Source: Pelargonium nanum
Taxonomy: Eukaryota; Streptophyta; Magnoliopsida; Geraniales; Geraniaceae
NCBI GenBank assembly: GCA_036897485.1
Contig: JAYMTF010001438.1
Span: 1-23,384 of the forward strand
Reading direction: 5' to 3'
DNA length: 23,384 bases
Shown here: positions 12,601 through 21,600 of the stretch, one piece after another
Numbering within the stretch: position 1 is the stretch's first letter
How the letters are laid out: each line of letters opens with the position of its first letter
Position numbers and translations under genes: made by a program
The notes under the pieces: generated by a model
The model's database searches: none
Told to the model about the DNA's origin: nothing
Seen by the model: only the letters and a program-made list of their open reading frames with translations

Positions 12601-15600
12601 TGTTCCTTTCCTTGTTGCCCCATCATTTACTCTTGAAGTTCTAATGGAGTGGGATTGTGAATCTGGAAAACCCCTGAATCATTACCTATTTGCACTACCT
12701 ATTGATGAAAAAGCTCGTGAAATAGTTTTTGATCCCTTCAGATCTACTTCTCTCTCTCTTCGCTGGAACTTCTCTCTTAGATCCTCTCTTCCTTCTAATG
12801 AGAAACAATCCTCATCTTCCACGGGAGATAGCACTCTTCCAAATGGATCTGGGTGTGGTCCTCATAAGTCTGAGAATGTTTCAACTGTATCACCAACAAT
12901 GACTGTTGGTCCACATGATTTAGCATGGATCCTAAAATTCATTAGTTTGAACAATGTTCCTCCACATAAACTGCGTATGTTTTCTCGGTGGCCTCGTTTT
13001 GGAGTTCCTAGAATTCCTAGATCAGGTAATTTGTCATTAGACAGGGTGATGACGGAATTCATGTTGCGAATAGATTCTACACCGGCTATAATAAAACACT
13101 TACCACTAGATGATGATGATCCGGCCAAAGGGTTAACAATTAATATGACAAAGTTGAAATTCGAATTCTGTTCAAGTCGCGGTGCGCAAAAATATACTTT
13201 TGACAGCCCACGCGATTCTCTTGATCTCATTTATCAGGGTTTTGACCTTCACCTGCCCAAGGTATTTTTAAGAAGAGAGGATTCTACTAGTGTTGCAAAA
13301 ATAGTTCAGAGGACAAAGAAAAGTTCAGAATCTGGATTCATTGATCGAGTTCCTAGTGAAAAGTCCAACTCTGGTGGGTGCACAGAGAAGCATCATGATG
13401 ATGGATTTTTATTGTCATCTGATTATTTTACAATCAGAAAGCAGGCCCCTAAAGCTGACCCAGCAAGATTATTGGCTTGGCAAGAGGCTGGTAGAAGAAA
13501 TGTTGAGATGACACGTGCAAGGTCTGAGGTTGAAAATGGGAGTGAGAGTGATGAGCACACAAGATCGGATGTAAGTGATGATGATGGATATAATGTGGTG
13601 ATAGCTGATAATTGTCAGCGTGTTTTTGTTTATGGACTCAAGCTTTTGTGGACTATTGAGAATCGAGATGCCGTTTGTTCTTGGGCTATGGGGTTAGCAA
13701 AAGCATGTGCAGCTCCAAAGCCTTCTCCTTCTCGGCAGTATACTCAGAGGAAATTACTCGAGGAGAAGCAGAAAGGTGAATCTGACAAACCTCAGGCTGA
13801 CAAACCTCAGGCTGAAAAACCTCAGGCTGACAAACCTCAGGCTGAAAAACCGCAGGCTGAAAAACCTCAGGCTGACAAACCTCAGGCTGAAAAACCTCAG
13901 GCTGAAAAACCTCAAGATGATGACTCTAGTCCTCCTACTTCTAGTCCTGATGCAAGTTCCCCCATACAAAATGAGACTTCAGAATCACAACAAACTCCTC
14001 TACCCTCAGTCAGTATGGAGAATCCGTCATCTACTGCTGTTGGTATGCCTGGACCCTTCTTTGAAAATATAAATTTCATGCAAATTTGTTTATTGGACTA
14101 CTGGTTTTTATTTAATCTGGTTACATTCTAGGGACTGCAATGCAGGATGGGAAGGGGAAATTTTAAGGATGTGAAAATCAGGGTTAGAATTGTATGAATT
14201 TGAGGATTAAAAGCTATGGAAATCTGATGCAACAGAGGACAATTTGAAGAAAGCTGAAAATAAACTGTTAGTCTCATATTAATAAGATCTTAAAATAGGA
14301 ATCACTCCTATGTACTAGAATCACACTTGTACAGTGTTGAGTTCATACTTAATTATGGATTGTATCATTTAAGCCACAAAGCAGTAGTTTGCTGAAATTT
14401 AGAGTATCACAATTCTCTCTCTGTTATTTAGAAAACTTACATCCCTTATATGGTCTTCTAGGCCTAGTACTAGGAAAGTAAAGACAGGTTGATAAATAGG
14501 TTATAAAAGCTAAGAAGTAAGATACCTAATTAGACTTAACTGTGAGTCTATTCAACTTGTACTCATCACAAACCTGTATATTGCCAAAAATACCCCCCGA
14601 ACTGCAAAATTATACAAATAAATTTTATGATTTACTATATTCTTGATTCAAACGTAGACCATTATTCATGAATGATTAGATCTTTTGCATTCTGTATGTC
14701 TGTCACAATTAGTGTCAGTGCCAACAAGCCATAGTTGATTCATCTTAATACTGAATTGTTTATAATCAAGATCTGTTCTATAACCAATGAATTCTGCTAA
14801 GGGGTATTTGCTTTGTTTCATCATCAGCAAAAACTGGAAATGCAGATGATGCCGATGAAGAGGGGACCGGTCGTTTTATGGTAAATGTTATTGAGCCGCA
14901 ATTCAATCTCCACTCGGAGGATGCTAATGTAAGTTATGAAGGAAATTCCCCTTTCTTTGTAAAGCTTGTTTTCTGTTCATTCAATGTAAGCTTGAAGGCA
15001 TAGGTTTGGGCTTTGTTTTACACGAAGCCCAGCAGTTTTAGTGAAGCTAAAAAAAGTCAATGCTTTGCGGTTTGAAGCCCATGCTTTCTTGGCCTTTGCG
15101 GTTCAAATGCACTTTGAGCTTTTAATACAATAACCTATTGAGCATTATTCAAGCTGGTTTTTTCTTCTGCAGTAACTTTAATTTGTCATTTGATGCATGT
15201 AACGCCTCTGATATTCTATGTATATCTAAAAAACGATAATATCGGAGTACTATTACAGAATATTTAAATCCAGCCATGATATCCATGCTAATAGTGAGTC
15301 TCTTATTCATCTATGCACTTTCTTTTGGGTAGAATTATACTGTCTACACCTAAAGAAACATCATTGAAGAACTCGAAGGAAAGTTTGCGAGTGTAGTTAC
15401 TTTGTAGGCGTGAGCCTTGTTTAACTTGTTATTATTAGTTCCACTGAAAGCTACTAATGCTTGGTTGGGACCTTTCTTTTTTGTCTAACAGGGTAGATTT
15501 CTGCTTGCTGCTGTTAGTGGCCGGGTTTTAGCTCGTACATTCCATTCAGTTGTTCAGGTTGGCCATGAGATGATTGAAAAAGCGCTTGGTACGGAAAATG

Positions 15601-18600
15601 TCCAGATTCCTGATGTTCAACCTGAAATGACGTGGAAACGCATGGAGTTGTCTGTGATGTTGGAGCATGTTCAAGCTCATGTTGCACCAACTGATGTTGA
15701 TCCAGGGGCAGGAGTACAGTGGCTTCCAAAAATTCAAAGGCGCTCTCCAAAAGTAAAGCGTACCGGTGCCCTGTTAGAAAGAGTGTTTACACCTTGTGAT
15801 ATGTTCTTTCGGTATACAAGACACAAAGGTGGGACTCCAGAATTAAAGGTAAACAGTGTTTTCTCCAATATCTCGTTATTTTGCATTGGTTAGTTTATTT
15901 AGATGCTGGGATAACTATTACTCCCTCGGTCCCAAAATAACTGTCCACTTTTTAGAGGAAATTTGTAAGGAAAGTGGACAATTAGTTTGGGATGGAGGGA
16001 GTACCTTTTTTTTTTGTTTTTCCTTTTCCAGTTTGGTTTCATGTGTAGTATATCCCACATTTGACTTCTTGCTTCATGAGCCTGCAGATGAAGCCCTTAA
16101 AAGAAGTCACTTTCAATTCTCATGCTATAACTACAGCAATGACATCTCGCCAGTATCATGTCATGGTGGATGTATTGAAAAATCTTCTCTTTGGACGGCT
16201 TCCCAAGTAAGCTCTCTCTCTCTCTCTAAATCATAAGGTATGCGTGCATTTTTTCTATTCCAGTATTTGTGGTGTTGATAATATGTCCATCGACTGCTCT
16301 ATAAATTTATAAGCATGAAGTTTTTCATTTTGGTTTTATGCAAGGTTGATTAAGGCATATATAAACCCTGATAATAGCTCAGCTGTAACAACCTCACGCC
16401 ATCATTTTACTTTAATTAGCCTATAGTCTAGGTTTGAATTGAACTTTGACATATTTACATTGAGTTTTTAACTGTAGCAGTGAAGTTGTTTTGGTTGTCA
16501 AGATACCTTTCAACCTTCTATTCATCAGTGAAATTATAAGTTATATTCTCTAATTGTTTCTCTTTGGTATATTGAGTTTTCAACTGAAGCAGTGAAGTGA
16601 AATTTCAGTAAAAAAGATTTCTTTCTGCCTTTTATTCTTCTCAGACTCACTATATTGCAGAAACTTGCAATTCATCATTTAGATAAATCTGGGCTATTTC
16701 TTTTGATGATTGTGACTCGTTAGAGCACTTGCATTCCTCTTGAGCAGTTACTGTCATATTCTGAAATTGAACTGAATATTATATTCACTTCAGGCCTCGA
16801 AAAAGTAGTCTGTCAGTTATTACAGAAGAGGAAGACGACGTTGAAGAAGAGGCGGATGAGGTGGTTCCTGATGGTGTAGAAGAAGTAGAATTGGCAAAAA
16901 TCAACCTTGAACATAAAGAGTGGGATAAGAATTTGCTTCTTCATGACATCAGGAATCTGTCTCATGGTTGTGATACTTCTGGAGACACAAACCTAGAAAA
17001 GGATGGTGACTTGTGGATGGCAACTGGTGGAAGATCTGCATTGGTGAGGAACAAGTAAAAATTGTGATGCTAATTTAGTAGTTGTTTTGTGGTCTAAATA
17101 TCAAGGTTTTTCTATTTATTTTATATTTGAAAGGTGATGCTCTCTTTCTTCCTTTAATAGGAAAAAGGTAAAAAGGAGATGGCCTCAGACACAGTCTGCC
17201 TTAGTGTCATTATACACGGCTTTCACAAATCTCTCTTGTGAACAATTTAATACTCCTATATCCTGTAAAAGACCCTATCTGCAACAATTCTATCCGATAG
17301 AATGTGACTCTCTTTAAATTTCACTATGCTATAGCACCCACCCTCTTATGACAGCTTTTATTCCCAAATGCACATCCAACAATGATGGCTAAGAGGTTTA
17401 ACTTTTCAGTAACTCTACTGAACTATTATTGATTCCAGTAGGAATTTAGAAGAGTATAGCAGTTGCAAACATCACAATATGGATAGTGCCATATGACATC
17501 ATAAATATGCTGCTACGGTTTTTCCTGGAAATATTGACTAACAAAAAAAAAAAAAAAAACTGTACCTTCCAGGTGCAAGGATTGAGGAGAGAGCTCGTAA
17601 ATGCACGAAAATCTAGGAAAGAAGCATATGCCTCATTGAGGTCAGCATTGGAAAAGGCTGCTCAAATACGGCTGATGGAGAAGGAGAACAAAAGTCCATC
17701 ATATGCAATGCGCATATCTATGCACATTAGTAAAGTGGTTTGGACCATGCTTGTAGATGGTAAATCTTTTGCTGAAGCTGAGATTAATGAACTGGTAAGT
17801 GTATGAATATGGCACTAAAAAAATGATTTAATTTTTGCTTCATTATCAACTTGTTACCACCTTCCATCCGGTAATATTTTCTGAGTGGTTATTTTTATTT
17901 CAATTTATTCTCTAGTCTTGCAAATTCTAGTAATAGATATAGGACTTGGAAAGTTATTTTTGGGTAAGAACTATAGAGAACCAACTAAGCTAAAACCTTA
18001 AGCAGATAGTTGAAGGTTCAATATAATTTGTATACTTTAACACGCCCCTTCACATGCAAGCCCATTATTGCTATTTGCTTTGCTTGTGGGCCCAAACATT
18101 CATGAATGCACATGTCTTCTTCTTGCCTTGTGCTGAAATTTAATTAAGGTGGCAAGCGGGACTCGAACTTGTGACCTATAGGTCACTAAGGTTCTGATAC
18201 CATGTAGAGAACCAACTCAACTAAAGGCTTAAGTTGATTTAGTTGAAGGTCCAATTTAATTTATATACTTTAACACGCCCCCTCATGTGCAAGCCCATTA
18301 TTGCTTTGCACGTGGGCCCAAACACCCATGAATGCACAGGTCTTCATCTACGTATACTGAAAAGCCTCTCACGTCAACTTCTTGACAGAAATGTTTTGAA
18401 TCATGCTTTGATTATAAGGTTGGTTGCATTTGGTTTGCATAGACATGCTTCATAGTGTTTTGTTCAACCCTCACAGTGCAAAATTTTTGAGTTGTGCATC
18501 AATTAAACTTTTGTTGCATTTGATTTGCTGCAATATGCTTCTTACGTCATACAATTTTGCTGTCCCCTGACATGTTTTTTGTTCTGATTAGACTTCTGGC

Positions 18601-21600
18601 ATAAATGTTTTGAACTGCGTCTCAATTACAATTTTGGTTGCATTTGATTTGCTGCAATGTGCTTGATATTGTAGGTTTCTTATTTTGATCAGACTTTTAA
18701 TTGAAATTGCTTCAATTACAATTTGGTTGTGTTTGGTTAGCTGCTATGTGCTTGATACATTGTAATGTTTTCTCTCAACAGGTTTTTGATTTTGACCGGG
18801 ACTATAAAGATATTGGTGTTGCAGTGTTAACAACAAAGTATTTAGTTCTGAGGAACTGCCAAGCTAATGCGAAAACCGATACTGTTTTATCAGCATGGAA
18901 TCCTCCTCCTGAATGGGGAAAGTATGCACCTTTCGTGCTTTGGTTTGCTGCATTTAATAGTTTGTTAACTTCATTGATATATTATTAGTTATTGCTTTGT
19001 GGAAAACTGGTAATTTCTCTTTCCATTTTCTTCGATTTATTGTTATTTCGAGTTACCAAAAATATGTGCATTTTGGTTCCTTTTCATTTTCGTCATCAAC
19101 TGCGCTAACAATTCCCCACATGGACTAATAGGACTCTTTGACTGACTCTTAAATTGATATTAATTGTCTATTAGAATCGAAATTCAGTGTTTGATATAAA
19201 ATACATTCTTGCTCTTCTTTCCTTTGAGTTTACAACTAGACTATGGAACTTCATAACCATAGTAAATAACTAGTCGAAGGTGCTACAGTAAAATAGATTC
19301 TGTCTTGGGTTGCTGTAGGAAGATAAGAGTGACCTAAGACTTTTCTCATATCTATTTGGATCAGCTTGTCTGATGATGTTATTATTACTATTTTTGCATA
19401 AATTTAAGGGAAGTGTCGTATTAATTTATGTATACTGTAAATATTATCTTATTTGTATTAAAATTGGGAACTTTGAACAGGATGGTTGGTTCAAACAGTA
19501 TAATTTGGATGCATTTCTTCAGATTTTAGTTATTTTAGTCAACTTTGAGACGCACAAACTTCTTGATGGTTTGACTTAATGTCTGTGTTGTTTATACATA
19601 TAGTCCAAGTGATATATTTTTGTTTGGGTGTGGGTAATAATGTAATGATCGAATTAATTGATATTATTTTGAATTTTTTGTATTTTGTATTTGTATATTT
19701 CATACCAGCTGCAATAAACATTAATATCATATATCAACAAATAAATGGATATTCTTTTGATTTACCAGCTGCAACAGAATCTATCAAAATTTGAACACAG
19801 TTAGAGAAGGGTGGCTCTTTAGATACTGTACTTTTGTTCCAGATTCGGTACTTATCTATTAGATAATCTCAGGTGTAGGAACTGATATTCGACAGTTTGG
19901 ATAGTTAAATGTCTATGGTTGTTCTGATAAGCTTCTTAATGGAACATATTAGGTAAGGTAAGATATTTATTCTTTTGGTTGCAGAAAAGTCATGCTTCGT
20001 GTAGATGCAAAGCAGGGACTTCCAAGGAATGGAAACACCTTTATTGAACTTTTCCAGGTAATTTTTTTATTCAACTGTACTTTTGTTCTGACTTTGAATA
20101 TGTTAGACAAGTGGTATAGTAGGACTTGAAAGCCTTCCTGGGACTCGTTTTAACATGCTCAGTGCATTGCATGTAGAGTTATATAACTCTACAACAATTT
20201 TGAATATTGAAGAGAAGAGGTGGGGAAACTGTCTTAGATGATCTGGGCACATGCAATATATGGAGGCTAATGCTCTTGTCGTGTGAGGGAATTAAATTAG
20301 GTGACAGTAGGACTAGGAAGAGAGCCTAGTTAACATGAAAAGAAGTAATGAAGAAAAACATGGTAATGCAAGATTTAACAGAAAGTCTAACACTTGATAG
20401 AAAGAAGTGGATAAGGAGAATACTGGATCTCGTACAGTTTTGCTAAAGTTTTCTTGTAGCCCACCTCATCATAGTTTGGGAGAAGGTTTTGTTGTTGTTG
20501 AGTTCTCTTTCAATGATAAGGTATAAAATATTCTTAGCTGTATATAGCTATCATACATCTATTCTGCATAAGCAAGCTTCTCCAGAACAATCTGATATAG
20601 TGGTAGCTGACATGTGAACCATGTCCCGTTGAGCGATGCTGTGTTGTGGATGAGCCTCAGCGAGAGGTTGTATATTTGTGTTACCCCTACTGCGCTCATC
20701 CTGTTTCTGTATCTTTCAAGTAGAAAATGAATTTTTGAATCACTTGGGGAGGAAAGTTGTAGCCAAGGTGGTCAGAAGCAAAAAGTGCACTCGAGACACT
20801 TAGCTTCAATACTGCCGAGGCAACAAAAGCAAAGGTCAAAAGAAAAAACAGAGTGGAAGAGCTGCAATTATTTTATAGTTTTAGGGAATAAAGCTCAGAT
20901 TCAATGAGGTGGCACCTGTTTCTTGCATATTCGTTCTGGCTTAAGCATAGAAGGTACATGCTTTTGTTGCCTCAACACTAAAAATGTGCTTTCCCTATGA
21001 CTCACTCCAGCACCTGGGTGGGCTTAATGACTTGGGAGGGCTTCTTGAAGGCCTAGGAAACACCCTAAGCTTGGTGCCGGTTGAGAACCCAAAAACCCAT
21101 ATGCTGTCAGCCTGAGTATATGTAATTGATATCACTCTGTAAAATATACTGGAGTTGTTTTAGTAGTGGTAGAATATATTGAGCAAAATTGACTCAATAA
21201 TATGATTTACATTTTACACTCAATTTTCATTACCACTTCAGGTCCATTGTCTTAGTCCCGTGTTTTGACAATTTCAGAGACCCACTTGAGTTCTTTCTGG
21301 AGATAAAGCAATTTTTTGTCTTGATCAGGATGATGAATGATGACGTAATAATTATTTGCTGTACACAAGTTTGTTTCTTCTGTATGCTGCAGGTAGAGAT
21401 TTACCCCCTCAAGATACATATGATTGAAGCAACATACAGAGTGATCTGGGATTACATTTTCCCATATGAAGAGCAAGATTCACAAAGACGGCAGGTCAGC
21501 TGTAGCTTTAGTATTTTAGAACTATTTTTTGGTGAACATACCAAGTACAGAGTAAAGCCGTGTGTTAAGTGATCCCACATCGGTAAAATAAAAAAGTGGA

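Larger units (their letters stand above)
17795..18781 (+). other. SABRE intron filled with repeats
   Basis: This 987-bp intron contains a rearranged TRIM-like element on the minus strand (17972-18350) and a degenerate four-copy tandem repeat (about 18390-18780) that reaches the acceptor of the next exon. Little unique sequence remains. Confidence 0.8.
20058..21392 (+). other. SABRE intron with LINE remnant
   Basis: This 1335-bp intron contains a decayed LINE fragment (about 20196-20446) and a 14-base perfect inverted repeat (20817-20830 and 20960-20973). The parts 20450-20760 and 21000-21390 show nothing recognisable. Confidence 0.75.

Noticed and set aside
13754..13969. Antisense 71-residue frame of FFSLRF/FVSLRF repeats, resembling a repetitive neuropeptide-like peptide
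   Set aside because: It is the complement of the DKPQA/EKPQA coding array. The repeat pattern is inherited from the sense strand, and the sense frame is part of a conserved protein.
13707..14072. 121-residue sense frame rich in NLRLTNLRLKN units, resembling leucine-rich repeats
   Set aside because: It is the shifted frame of the same 15-bp array and overlaps the confirmed SABRE exon, so the LRR look is an artefact.
12044..14131. Separate 695-residue gene starting at 12044
   Set aside because: The first nine codons are intronic before the cag acceptor at 12070, and the last 29 codons are past the donor at 14043. The middle is SABRE exon.
15856..16236. 126-residue frame across 15856-16236
   Set aside because: It runs through the intron with the Stowaway element and reads the exon 16088-16206 in the wrong frame.
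18120..18202. tRNA gene on the plus strand ending CTGATACCA
   Set aside because: Only an acceptor-like end and a B-box-like string are present. There is no cloverleaf or A box, and the position beside a terminal repeat identifies it as a retroelement primer-binding region.
19373..19794. Overlapping short frames with hydrophobic residues, possible small membrane proteins
   Set aside because: They reflect AT-rich codons (Ile, Phe, Leu, Tyr) in an intron. No start context or family resemblance supports translation.
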